Source: Sanguibacter suarezii NBRC 16159
Lineage (GTDB): Bacteria; Actinomycetota; Actinomycetes; Actinomycetales; Cellulomonadaceae
Length of the DNA stretch: 64,000 bases
NCBI RefSeq assembly: GCF_001552735.1
Contig: NZ_BCRT01000010.1
Coordinates: 372,001-436,000 of the forward strand
Direction of reading: 5' to 3'
The notes beneath the pieces are model-generated. The model was not told the origin of the DNA. It saw nothing but the letters and a program-made list of their open reading frames with translations, and did no database searches. The stretch's first letter is position 1. Each line of letters opens with the position of its first letter. Positions 56,006 through 64,000 of this stretch are shown in pieces. The translations under genes were made by a program, and so were the position numbers.

Positions 56006-56731
56006 TCAGAGCGGCACGTCGATGGGACGTGGCTCCCACGGCTGCGTCCACCCGAGCGCGTCGAAGAGCCCGTCGAGCACCAGACCGGTGAAGCCCCACA
56101 CGATGCGCTCCCCGACCACGAAGGCCGGGCTGTCGAAGACCCGCGCGCCCCGGCGGACGATCGCGGAGCCACGGTTCGCCGGGTCCAGCAGCGTGGCGAC
56201 CGGGACGCGGAAGACCGCAGCCGACTCTCCCGGGTCCATCACCGAGACCGCCGACGGCGTGTGCCACCACGCCAGCACCGGTGTGACCACGTGGTTGCTC
56301 ACCGGCAGCGGCAGATCACCCAGCGTGCCGACGACGTCGACGCCGGCCGGGTCCAGTCCCGTCTCCTCCACGCCCTCACGCAGCGCCGCGGCCACCGGTC
56401 CGGAGTCACCGGGGTCGATCCGCCCGCCAGGGAAGGCGATCTGCCCCGGGTGGTGGTTGAGGGAGGCAGCCCGCTCGATGAGCAGCACGTCCACGGACGG
56501 GGCGTCAGCGTCGCCGAGCCGGTGGGGCTCCAGCAGCACCGCACCCGCCGAGCTCGCCGCCGCACCCGCCGTAACGACACGACCGGTTGGTCCCGCCGGC
56601 GTGTCCTCGTCGGCGAACAGCACGAGGACCGCCGCCGCCCGTGCCCGTGCCTGGGCAGGGGAGACCATGCGGTTCCACAGGTTCCCCGACCGCACGAGGG
56701 CGTCGAGCTGGGCGCGCACCAGGTGGGTCAC
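56006..56731 (-). CDS. CoA pyrophosphatase, Nudix family (NudL-like)
   Basis: A 241-aa Nudix hydrolase with the CoA-ase signature (RAASLNHHPGQIAFPGGRID) followed by the Nudix helix AALREGVEETGL. Family role: cleavage of CoA or oxidised CoA into phosphopantetheine and 3',5'-ADP. The GTG start is 4 nt after the guaB1 stop, so it is co-transcribed and perhaps coupled. A flexible Ala-rich insert lies near residue 55. Confidence 0.88.
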   Translation of the reverse strand: MTHLVRAQLDALVRSGNLWNRMVSPAQARARAAAVLVLFADEDTPAGPTGRVVTAGAAASSAGAVLLEPHRLGDADAPSVDVLLIERAASLNHHPGQIAFPGGRIDPGDSGPVAAALREGVEETGLDPAGVDVVGTLGDLPLPVSNHVVTPVLAWWHTPSAVSVMDPGESAAVFRVPVATLLDPANRGSAIVRRGARVFDSPAFVVGERIVWGFTGLVLDGLFDALGWTQPWEPRPIDVPL

Positions 56732-56735
56732 AGCG

Positions 56736-58262
<1,527 letters not shown>

Positions 58263-58327
58263 TCAAGAGTCCCGCACGATTTCGCCGGTCCGGCCGCCGC
58301 CGGGACGCGACGACGCTTCGCGGCCAA

Positions 58328-58333
58328 TAGAGT
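58328..58333 (+). promoter_or_regulatory. -10 box of dxs
   Basis: TAGAGT lies 8 nt before an in-frame GTG at 58342 and 80 nt before the conserved ATG at 58414, so the mRNA may begin at a GTG that adds 24 Arg-rich residues. Confidence 0.5.
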
Positions 58334-58413
58334 GGGTCCTTGTGCATACCGCACGACGACGCCGTGCGTGCGCTCGCCCCGCGAGCCGTTGCGGCAGCAT
58401 AGGAGGCAACGCC

Positions 58414-60291
58414 ATGGGGCTGCTGGAATCGATCCAGTCACCAGATGATCTTCGCCGGCTCACGCCCGCCCAGGCGGAGGAGCTCGCCGCCGAGATCCGC
58501 GACTTCCTCGTGCAGTCCGTCTCGCGCACCGGCGGGCACCTGGGCCCCAATCTCGGAGTCGTCGAGCTGACGATCGGCATGCACCGCGTGTTCTCCTCGC
58601 CCGCGGACTCCTTCGTCTTCGACACCGGGCACCAGTCCTACGTGCACAAGCTGCTCACCGGCCGGCAGAACTTCGCCGACCTGCGCAAGCGCGAAGGCCT
58701 CTCCGGCTACCCCAGCCGCACCGAGTCCACCCACGACATCGTGGAGAACTCCCACGCCTCGACCGCGCTGAGCTGGGCTGACGGGATCGCCAAGGCGAAC
58801 CTCGTCCGCGGGCTCACCGACCGCAACGTCGTCGCCGTCATGGGCGACGGCGCACTGACCGGCGGCATGGCCTGGGAGGCGCTCAACAACATCGCCGCCG
58901 GGCCGGACCGCCGCCTCATCCTCGTCGTCAACGACAACGGGCGTTCCTACGCCCCCACGATCGGCGGCATGGCCCACCACCTCGACACCCTGCGCACCAC
59001 CCGCGGCTACGAGAACGTGCTGTCCTGGGGCAAGCGCACGCTGCACCGCTCCGGCCCGCCCGGACGCGTGGCCTACGACGCCCTGCACGGGCTGAAGAAG
59101 GGCATCAAGGACGTCGTCGCCCCCCAGGGGATGTTCGAGGACCTGGGGATCAAGTACATCGGTCCCGTCGACGGCCACGACATCGCCGGGGTCGAGCGTG
59201 CCCTGCGCGCCGCGAAGGCCTTCGGCGGTCCCGTGCTCGTGCACGTCATCACGGAGAAGGGCCGCGGCTACACCCCGGCCGAGCAGGACGTCGCCGACCG
59301 CTTCCACGCCGTGGGCCAGATCCACCCCGAGACCGGGCTGCCCGTCGCGCCGTCGCGCTTCGGCTGGACCAAGGTCTTCGCCGACGAGATCGTGTCCATC
59401 GGCCACGACCGGCCCGACGTCGTGGCGATCACCGCCGCGATGCTCGCCCCGGTCGGTCTCGCGCCCTTCGAGAAGGCGTTCCCGGAGCGCACCTTCGACG
59501 TCGGCATCGCCGAGCAGCACGCGGCCACCAGCGCCGCCGGCATGGCCTTCGCGGGGCTGCACCCCGTCGTCGCGCTCTACGCGACCTTCCTCAACCGCGC
59601 CTTCGACCAGGTCCTCATGGACGTGGCGCTGCACAAGGCCGGGGTGACGTTCGTCCTGGACCGCGCCGGCATCACCGGCGACGACGGCGCGAGCCACAAC
59701 GGCATGTGGGACATGGCCATGCTGCGCATCGTCCCGGGCCTGCACCTGGCCGCCCCGCGCGACGAGCCGACGCTGCGCGCGGCCCTGCGCCGTGCGGTGG
59801 ACATCGACGACGCCCCGAGCGTGGTGCGCTACCCCAAGGGCGCCATGGGTGAGGCGCTGCCGGCGATCGACTCCCTCGACGGGGTGGACATCCTGGCCCG
59901 CGAGGAGCCGGAGACTCCCTCGGTGCGGGTGCTCGTCGTGGGCGTGGGGTCCATGGCCACCACAGCGCTGGAGGTGAGCGAGCTGCTCGCGGCGCACGGG
60001 GTGGCCACGACGGTCGCCGCACCGACCTGGGTGCTGCCCATGCCGGACTCCCTCGTCAAGCTCACCGGCGAGCACGACCTCGTGGTGACCATCGAGGACG
60101 GGCTGGCCGAGGGCGGCATCGGCGCGCTGCTGGGGGAGCGGGCCGCTCGCGCGGACCTGCGCACCCGGGTCCACACGGTCGGTCTGCCCACCGCCTTCCT
60201 CGATCACGCCACCCGGGCGCAGATCGTCGAGGCGAACCGGCTGGGCGCGGCGGACATCGCCCGCGACGTCCTCGACGCACTGGCTCGCTGA
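58414..60291 (+). CDS. dxs: 1-deoxy-D-xylulose-5-phosphate synthase
   Basis: A 625-aa thiamine-diphosphate enzyme making DXP from pyruvate and glyceraldehyde 3-phosphate, the first step of the MEP isoprenoid pathway. GHQSYVHK, the ThDP motif [17 protein letters not shown], and the transketolase middle domain ([27 protein letters not shown]) are all present. The start [10 protein letters not shown] is the family start and has AGGAGG 7 nt upstream. An in-frame GTG 24 codons earlier at leaderless spacing is an alternative. Confidence 0.97.
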   Translation: MGLLESIQSPDDLRRLTPAQAEELAAEIRDFLVQSVSRTGGHLGPNLGVVELTIGMHRVFSSPADSFVFDTGHQSYVHKLLTGRQNFADLRKREGLSGYPSRTESTHDIVENSHASTALSWADGIAKANLVRGLTDRNVVAVMGDGALTGGMAWEALNNIAAGPDRRLILVVNDNGRSYAPTIGGMAHHLDTLRTTRGYENVLSWGKRTLHRSGPPGRVAYDALHGLKKGIKDVVAPQGMFEDLGIKYIGPVDGHDIAGVERALRAAKAFGGPVLVHVITEKGRGYTPAEQDVADRFHAVGQIHPETGLPVAPSRFGWTKVFADEIVSIGHDRPDVVAITAAMLAPVGLAPFEKAFPERTFDVGIAEQHAATSAAGMAFAGLHPVVALYATFLNRAFDQVLMDVALHKAGVTFVLDRAGITGDDGASHNGMWDMAMLRIVPGLHLAAPRDEPTLRAALRRAVDIDDAPSVVRYPKGAMGEALPAIDSLDGVDILAREEPETPSVRVLVVGVGSMATTALEVSELLAAHGVATTVAAPTWVLPMPDSLVKLTGEHDLVVTIEDGLAEGGIGALLGERAARADLRTRVHTVGLPTAFLDHATRAQIVEANRLGAADIARDVLDALAR

Positions 60292-60330
60292 GGTCACGTC
60301 CGCTGAGGTCTCGTCCGCTCGCAACCTGAC

Positions 60331-60357
60331 CGGACCGGTCCTGTCGCGACCGGTCCG
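60331..60357 (+). terminator. dxs terminator hairpin
   Basis: CGGACCGGTC and GACCGGTCCG pair perfectly around CTGTCGC, 39 bp after the dxs stop. Two direct copies of GCTGAGGTC(A/T)CGTCC (60287-60316) precede it and overlap the stop. Confidence 0.72.
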
Positions 60358-60390
60358 CGGACAGGGGTCATCGGCGCTCGCGGGCGGCCC

Positions 60391-60396
60391 TATGCT
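60391..60396 (+). promoter_or_regulatory. -10 box of the trp leader
   Basis: TATGCT, 6 nt before the leader-peptide GTG at 60403, the same leaderless geometry as the main genes here. Confidence 0.65.
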
Positions 60397-60402
60397 GTGC
60401 GG

Positions 60403-60444
60403 GTGATCACTCACAGCGTGCGCCTCTGGTGGCCGACCCGGTAA
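60403..60444 (+). CDS. trpL: Trp-codon leader peptide (13 aa), putative trpL
   Basis: GTG starts a 13-codon frame MITHSVRLWWPTR ending in TAA, with two adjacent TGG codons at positions 9 and 10. A -10 box lies 6 nt upstream, so it would be translated from the mRNA 5' end. Tandem Trp codons by chance in so short a frame, directly before a trpB-like gene, are unlikely. The H-S-x-R-x-W-W pattern resembles the trpE leader peptides described in Streptomyces. Ribosome stalling at the Trp codons would control the following hairpins. Confidence 0.75.
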   Translation: MITHSVRLWWPTR

Positions 60445-60523
60445 CGGTCGGCCCCTCAAGCGTGCGCGGACCTTGCCCAACGACGGGTGGTCCCGCGGCC
60501 TTCGAGGCGGGGAGTAGCCCGCC
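60431..60523 (+). promoter_or_regulatory. Putative tryptophan attenuator with competing hairpins
   Basis: Hairpin 1: GGCCGACC/GGTCGGCC (60431-60438 with 60446-60453) spans the second Trp codon to just past the leader stop. Hairpin 2: 60465-60497, an 8-bp outer and 4-bp inner stem. Hairpins 60492-60511 (CCCGC/GCGGG) and 60506-60523 (GGCGGG/CCCGCC) compete with it. No U-tract is seen, so control may act on termination or on access to AGAAGGA at about 60538. Confidence 0.55.
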
Positions 60524-60549
60524 GGCGAACCCGCGAGAGAAGGACCCCT

Positions 60550-61851
60550 ATGAGCACCTCTGCGATCTCACGTTCCCTCGAGCCCCTCGGCTTCTCCATC
60601 CCGGCGAACGTGCCCACGCACTGGTACAACCTCAACGCCGACCTGCCCTCGCCGGTGCCCCCGCACCTGCACCCGGGCACGCGCGAGCCGCTGACCCCGG
60701 AGGACCTGGCGCCGCTGTTCCCGATGGCGCTCATCGCCCAGGAGGTCTCGACCGAGCGGTACATCGAGATCCCGCAGGTGGTCCGAGAGATCTACGCGCA
60801 GTGGCGGCCGGCGCCGCTGGTGCGTGCCCACCGCCTCGAGCGGGAGCTGGGCACGGCGGCGCGGATCTACTACAAGTACGAGGGCGTGAGCCCGGTCGGT
60901 TCCCACAAGCCCAACACCGCCGTCGCGCAGGTGTACTACAACGCGATCGAGGGCATCACCCGGCTCACCACGGAGACCGGTGCGGGCCAGTGGGGTGCCT
61001 CGTTGTCGATGGCCTGCTCGATGCTCGGCCTGACTTGCGAGGTGTGGCAGGTGCGGGCCTCCTACGAGTCCAAGCCCTACCGCCGCATGCAGATGGAGAC
61101 CTACGGCAGCGTGTGCCACTCCTCGCCGTCAGAGCTCACCGAGGCCGGCCGGGCGATCCTCGCCGAGACCGCGGACACCACCGGTTCCCTCGGGATGGCG
61201 ATCAGCGAGGCCGTCGAGGTCGCCGTCGGTGACCCGAACGCCCACTACTCCCTGGGCAGCGTGCTCAACCACGTGATGCTGCACCAGTCGGTCATCGGGA
61301 TCGAGGCCCTCGACCAGCTCGACCAGGCGGGGGAGACCCAGGCCGACGTCGTCTTCGGCTGCGCGGGCGGCGGGTCCAACCTTGCCGGGCTGTCCTTCCC
61401 GTTCATCGGCAAGAACCTGCGTGAGGGCACCACGACCCGGGTGGTGGCCTGCGAGCCGGCTGCCTGCCCCTCCCTCACCCAGGGGGAGTACCGCTACGAC
61501 CACGGTGACGTCGCGGGCCTGACGCCGTTGATGAAGATGTACACCCTGGGCACCGAGTTCGTCCCGCCGGCCATCCACGCCGGCGGGCTGCGGTACCACG
61601 GGATGGCGCCGATGGTCTCGCACACCGTCAACCTCGGCCTCATGGAGGCGGTGGCGATCGAGCAGGAGGACGCCTTCGCCGCCGGGGTGCTCTTCGCCCG
61701 GGTCGAGGGCATCGTGCCGGCGCCGGAGTCCACGCACGCGGTCGCCGCGGCGATCGCCTACGCACGCACCGTCACCGAGCCGGAGGTCATCGTCATCGGC
61801 CTGTCCGGCAACGGCGCCCTCGACCTCCCGGCCTACGCCGAGTACGTCTGA
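60550..61851 (+). CDS. TrpB-like PLP-dependent enzyme (TrpB2 type, stand-alone)
   Basis: A 433-aa PLP enzyme of the TrpB2 branch, longer than TrpB1 (about 400). The PLP lysine is K120 in [33 protein letters not shown] and the phosphate loop [16 protein letters not shown] follow, and the end is [18 protein letters not shown]. No trpA is adjacent. TrpB2 enzymes are thought to make tryptophan from indole and serine (or phosphoserine) without TrpA. AGAAGGA precedes the ATG. The Trp leader upstream indicates control by tryptophan supply, which supports a true tryptophan synthase role. Confidence 0.92.
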   Translation: MSTSAISRSLEPLGFSIPANVPTHWYNLNADLPSPVPPHLHPGTREPLTPEDLAPLFPMALIAQEVSTERYIEIPQVVREIYAQWRPAPLVRAHRLERELGTAARIYYKYEGVSPVGSHKPNTAVAQVYYNAIEGITRLTTETGAGQWGASLSMACSMLGLTCEVWQVRASYESKPYRRMQMETYGSVCHSSPSELTEAGRAILAETADTTGSLGMAISEAVEVAVGDPNAHYSLGSVLNHVMLHQSVIGIEALDQLDQAGETQADVVFGCAGGGSNLAGLSFPFIGKNLREGTTTRVVACEPAACPSLTQGEYRYDHGDVAGLTPLMKMYTLGTEFVPPAIHAGGLRYHGMAPMVSHTVNLGLMEAVAIEQEDAFAAGVLFARVEGIVPAPESTHAVAAAIAYARTVTEPEVIVIGLSGNGALDLPAYAEYV

Positions 61852-61862
61852 GCGTGCTGCGG

Positions 61863-61888
61863 CCCGGCCCGGTCACTCCCGGGCCGGG
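61863..61888 (+). terminator. Hairpin terminator of the trpB-like gene
   Basis: CCCGGCCCGG and CCGGGCCGGG pair perfectly around TCACTC, 11 bp after the stop. Confidence 0.78.
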
Positions 61889-61913
61889 TCGCACCGTGCA
61901 CGGCGCCCGACCG

Positions 61914-61960
61914 GTCGCAAGGGACGTTGGACCCGAGTCGCGGGAGAGCCCTTGCGACTC
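61914..61960 (+). promoter_or_regulatory. Two mutually exclusive hairpins in the leader of the P-loop gene
   Basis: GTCGCAAGGG (61914-61923) can pair with CCCTTGCGAC (61949-61958), or GAGTCGCGGG (61935-61944) can pair with CCCTTGCGACTC (61949-61960) with a TT bulge. Both use the same 3' arm, a switch-like layout 55 nt before the start. Confidence 0.4.
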
Positions 61961-62015
61961 GCTGACCTGCGGGCGGACGTTGCATACCGGGCGGACAGAG
62001 GAGATGATCGAGGTC

Positions 62016-62597
62016 ATGCCTGCTGAAACCACCCAGATCCTGTTCCTCGGGGGCGCTGCAGGCGTCGGCAAGACCAGCGTGTCTGTCGAAGTCAGCGCGG
62101 TGCTGCGGCGCTCGCGCGTCGCGCACGCCCTCGTCGACGGTGACAACCTCGACGCGAGCTATCCCGGTCCGCTGGACTCCGGGCGCCCGTGGCTGTCGTT
62201 GACCAACCTGACGAAGCTGTGGGGCACCTACCAGGCGGCCGGTCAGCACCGGCTGGTCTACGTCAACACCGTCAGCGTCCTGGAGGTCGAGGAGTTGCGC
62301 AGCGCGGTGGATCCGCAGGCCAGCGTCACCGCGGTGCTCCTGGAGGCCGAGCCGGACGCGCTCACTGACCGGCTCCGTCGGCGCGAGCGTGGCTCCGAGC
62401 TTGACGAGCACCTCTCGCGCAGCGCGCGGTGGGCCGCTGACCTGCGCTCACGCGCCCCGGAATGGGTCACGCGGCTCGACACCACCGGAGCATCGGTCTC
62501 GGCCGTCGCGGAGGCCGTCGTGGCCCTCACAGGATGGGTCCAGCCGCAGGCCAGGGCAGCGGCGGAAGGAGGTCGAGACGTTCCTCGCTGGGTGTGA
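62016..62597 (+). CDS. P-loop NTPase / small-molecule kinase-like protein
   Basis: A 193-aa protein with Walker A at the N-terminus (LFLGGAAGVGKTSVSVEV, about 9-26), then HALVDGDNLDASYPGP, a substrate-site-like DGDN motif, and LRRRERGSELDEHLSRS, an Arg-rich lid. The fold resembles adenylate/shikimate or nucleotide kinases; the substrate is unknown. Two ATGs are near (62004, 62016); the second has GAGG 6 nt upstream. A hairpin overlaps its stop codon. Confidence 0.72.
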   Translation: MPAETTQILFLGGAAGVGKTSVSVEVSAVLRRSRVAHALVDGDNLDASYPGPLDSGRPWLSLTNLTKLWGTYQAAGQHRLVYVNTVSVLEVEELRSAVDPQASVTAVLLEAEPDALTDRLRRRERGSELDEHLSRSARWAADLRSRAPEWVTRLDTTGASVSAVAEAVVALTGWVQPQARAAAEGGRDVPRWV

Positions 62598-62610
62598 CGC
62601 ACACCTCAGC
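62587..62610 (+). terminator. Hairpin overlapping the P-loop gene stop
   Basis: GCTG-GGTGTG and CACACC-T-CAGC pair (10 bp, one bulge) around ACG, including the TGA stop. Confidence 0.5.
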
Positions 62611-62713
62611 ACTCTGACGGCTTGAGGGCCTTAGGTCCCAAGTCGTCCCATCAATATCTTCCTAGTGTGGAAGACAAGATCAACAGGTCGAGGGATTCCC
62701 CAAGGAGACGGCG

Positions 62714-64000
62714 ATGACCACCACAGCAGATGGCACGATGAACACCACCGGTGCCAGCACTCCCCAGCCATGGCGCGGGTTCAGCGAAGGCGCATGGACC
62801 GCGGACGTCGACGTCCGGGACTTCATCCAGCGCAACTACCGTCCCTACGAGGGCGACGCCTCCTTCCTGGAGGGGGCCACCGCGAAGACCCTCGCCGTGT
62901 GGGACACCCTGGAGAAGGACTACCTCTCCGTCGAGCGCGCCAAGCGCGTCTACGACGTCGACACGCACACCCCCGCTGACATCGACGCCTTCCCGGCCGG
63001 CTACATCAGCTCCGACGACGACGTCATCGTCGGTCTGCAGACCGACGTCCCGCTCAAGCGCGCGATGATGCCCTACGGCGGATGGCGCATGGTGGAGACC
63101 GCGATCAAGGAGGCCGGGCTGGAGCCTGACCCCCACGTCAAGGAGATCTTCACCAAGTACCGCAAGACCCACAACGAAGGGGTCTTCGACATCTACACCC
63201 CGCGCATCCGCGCGGCCCGCTCCTCCCACATCATCACCGGCCTGCCTGACTCCTACGGCCGCGGCCGCATCATCGGTGACTACCGCCGGGTGGCGCTCTA
63301 CGGCGTGGACTTCCTCATCGAGGCCAAGATGAAGGACAAGGACGCCGTCGCCGACCAGCCGTTCTCTGAGAACTGGGCACGCTACCGCGAAGAGCACTCC
63401 GAGCAGATCCGGGCGCTGAAGAAGCTCAAGAACCTCGGTGAGCAGTACGGCTTCGACCTGGGACGCCCCGCGGCCAACGCCAAGGAAGCCATCCAGTGGA
63501 CCTACTTCGGCTACCTCGCCGCGGTGAAGTCCCAGGACGGCGCGGCCATGAGCTTCGGTCGCCTCTCCGCCTTCTTCGACGTCTACATCGAGCGTGACCT
63601 CGCCGAGGGCACGATCACCGAGGTCGAGGCCCAGGAGTACATCGACCAGCTGGTGCTCAAGCTCCGCATCGTGCGGTTCCTGCGCACCATCGACTACGAC
63701 CAGATCTTCTCCGGCGACCCCTACTGGGCCACCTGGTCCGACGCCGGCTTCGGCGACGACGGGCGCACCCTGGTCACCAAGACCTCGTTCCGCCTGCTGC
63801 AGACCCTGCGCAACCTCGGCCCGGCTCCCGAGCCGAACATCACCATCTTCTGGGACGACAAGCTGCCCCAGGGCTACAAGGACTTCTGCGCCGCGATCAG
63901 CATCGAGACCTCGGCCGTGCAGTACGAGTCCGACGCCCAGATCCGCCAGCACTGGGGTGACGACGCCGCGATCGCCTGCTGCGTCTCGCCCATGCGGGTC
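62714..64000 (+). CDS. pflB: Formate C-acetyltransferase (pyruvate formate-lyase), 3' end outside the window
   Basis: The first 429 codons of PflB, which converts pyruvate and CoA to acetyl-CoA and formate under anaerobiosis. Visible parts are WRGFSEGAWTADVDVRDFIQ near the start, then the AARSSHIITGLPDSYGRGRI region and ITIFWDDKLPQGYKDFC. The active-site cysteine pair C422-C423 (AIACCVSP) is present, matching C418-C419 of E. coli. The glycyl-radical motif lies beyond the end. AAGGAG is 6 nt before the ATG. A -10-like TAGTGT is at 62663-62668. The activating enzyme gene is expected downstream, outside the window. Confidence 0.95.
   Translation, partial: MTTTADGTMNTTGASTPQPWRGFSEGAWTADVDVRDFIQRNYRPYEGDASFLEGATAKTLAVWDTLEKDYLSVERAKRVYDVDTHTPADIDAFPAGYISSDDDVIVGLQTDVPLKRAMMPYGGWRMVETAIKEAGLEPDPHVKEIFTKYRKTHNEGVFDIYTPRIRAARSSHIITGLPDSYGRGRIIGDYRRVALYGVDFLIEAKMKDKDAVADQPFSENWARYREEHSEQIRALKKLKNLGEQYGFDLGRPAANAKEAIQWTYFGYLAAVKSQDGAAMSFGRLSAFFDVYIERDLAEGTITEVEAQEYIDQLVLKLRIVRFLRTIDYDQIFSGDPYWATWSDAGFGDDGRTLVTKTSFRLLQTLRNLGPAPEPNITIFWDDKLPQGYKDFCAAISIETSAVQYESDAQIRQHWGDDAAIACCVSPMRV

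Noticed and set aside
60481-60500. T-box-like GGGTGGTCCCGCGG segment in the trpB-like leader
   Set aside because: It resembles a T-box core, but the key A after UGGN is C, and UGGU would not match the G discriminator usual for tRNA-Trp. The WW leader peptide explains the region better.
62640-62713. Rex or FNR/CRP site upstream of pflB
   Set aside because: Looked for TTGTGA-N6-TCACAA and TTGAT-N4-ATCAA patterns; only a weak CTTCC-N6-GGAAG repeat around the -10-like box was seen.

Overview
The window is high-GC DNA (roughly 70% or more G+C by eye) with dense, short-spaced genes and frequent GTG starts. It comes from a Gram-positive actinobacterium, most likely Micrococcales and probably the Cellulomonas/Sanguibacter/Oerskovia side. 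Markers are SigA with an Ala/Lys/Thr-rich N-terminus, SepH, DUF4192, DUF4193, DUF3093, DUF3159, DUF3710 and DUF5998 proteins, GuaB1, an LPXTG surface protein, separate topoisomerase IV subunits, and a pyruvate formate-lyase that implies facultative anaerobic growth. Gene order from sigA to the TRAM methyltransferase matches the conserved actinobacterial block known from Mycobacterium tuberculosis (Rv2689c-Rv2703 region) and Streptomyces. This is therefore mostly core chromosome; I see no phage, IS element, CRISPR array, rRNA or tRNA.

Layout. 0-4.7 kb: LysM/transglycosylase, an Rv2175c-like DNA-binding protein, a polyprenyl diphosphate synthase, DUF4192 and a universal stress protein. 4.8-10.3 kb: sigA, a small zinc-ribbon protein, parE and a tandem GNAT protein. 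10.5-16.4 kb: a five-gene translationally coupled ECF transporter operon whose two surface proteins look like a split transcobalamin, so probably cobalamin uptake. 16.5-21.4 kb: a DUF1254/DUF1214 protein, a truncated gene remnant, and cobalamin-dependent metH. 21.6-26.9 kb: an HNH/DUF222 protein, an F420/flavin oxidoreductase pair divergent from a MarR regulator, and a membrane protein. 26.9-37.1 kb: parC, a type II Pat-like acetyltransferase, DUF5998, a phosphodiesterase, an orphan membrane protein, sepH and an inositol monophosphatase. 37.4-45.7 kb: DUF4193, DUF3093, dut, DUF3710, an OB-fold protein, DUF3159, two TrkA/RCK proteins divergent from a KimA-like potassium transporter, and a TRAM methyltransferase. 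46-50.6 kb: an LPXTG choice-of-anchor A protein and a CtpE-like P-type ATPase. 50.8-64 kb: aconitase, DUF488, a four-gene minus-strand cluster (guaB1, a CoA-type Nudix hydrolase, a glutamine amidotransferase, an aminoglycoside-phosphotransferase-like protein), dxs, a Trp-codon leader peptide and attenuator ahead of a stand-alone trpB-like gene, a P-loop kinase-like protein, and pflB running off the end.

Functional links. ECF uptake of a corrinoid would feed MetH. The RCK pair sits beside a KimA-type transporter that keeps the potassium-coordinating residues, which suggests one potassium uptake module without TrkH. SigA, topoisomerase IV and SepH are housekeeping functions. Many promoters place a TANNNT -10 box 6-8 nt before the start codon, so much of the window is probably expressed from leaderless mRNAs. 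The least expected item is the 13-residue leader MITHSVRLWWPTR with tandem Trp codons before the trpB-like gene. Other regulatory signals are a perfect 18-bp palindrome upstream of aconitase and a palindrome overlapping both -35 boxes of the MarR divergon.
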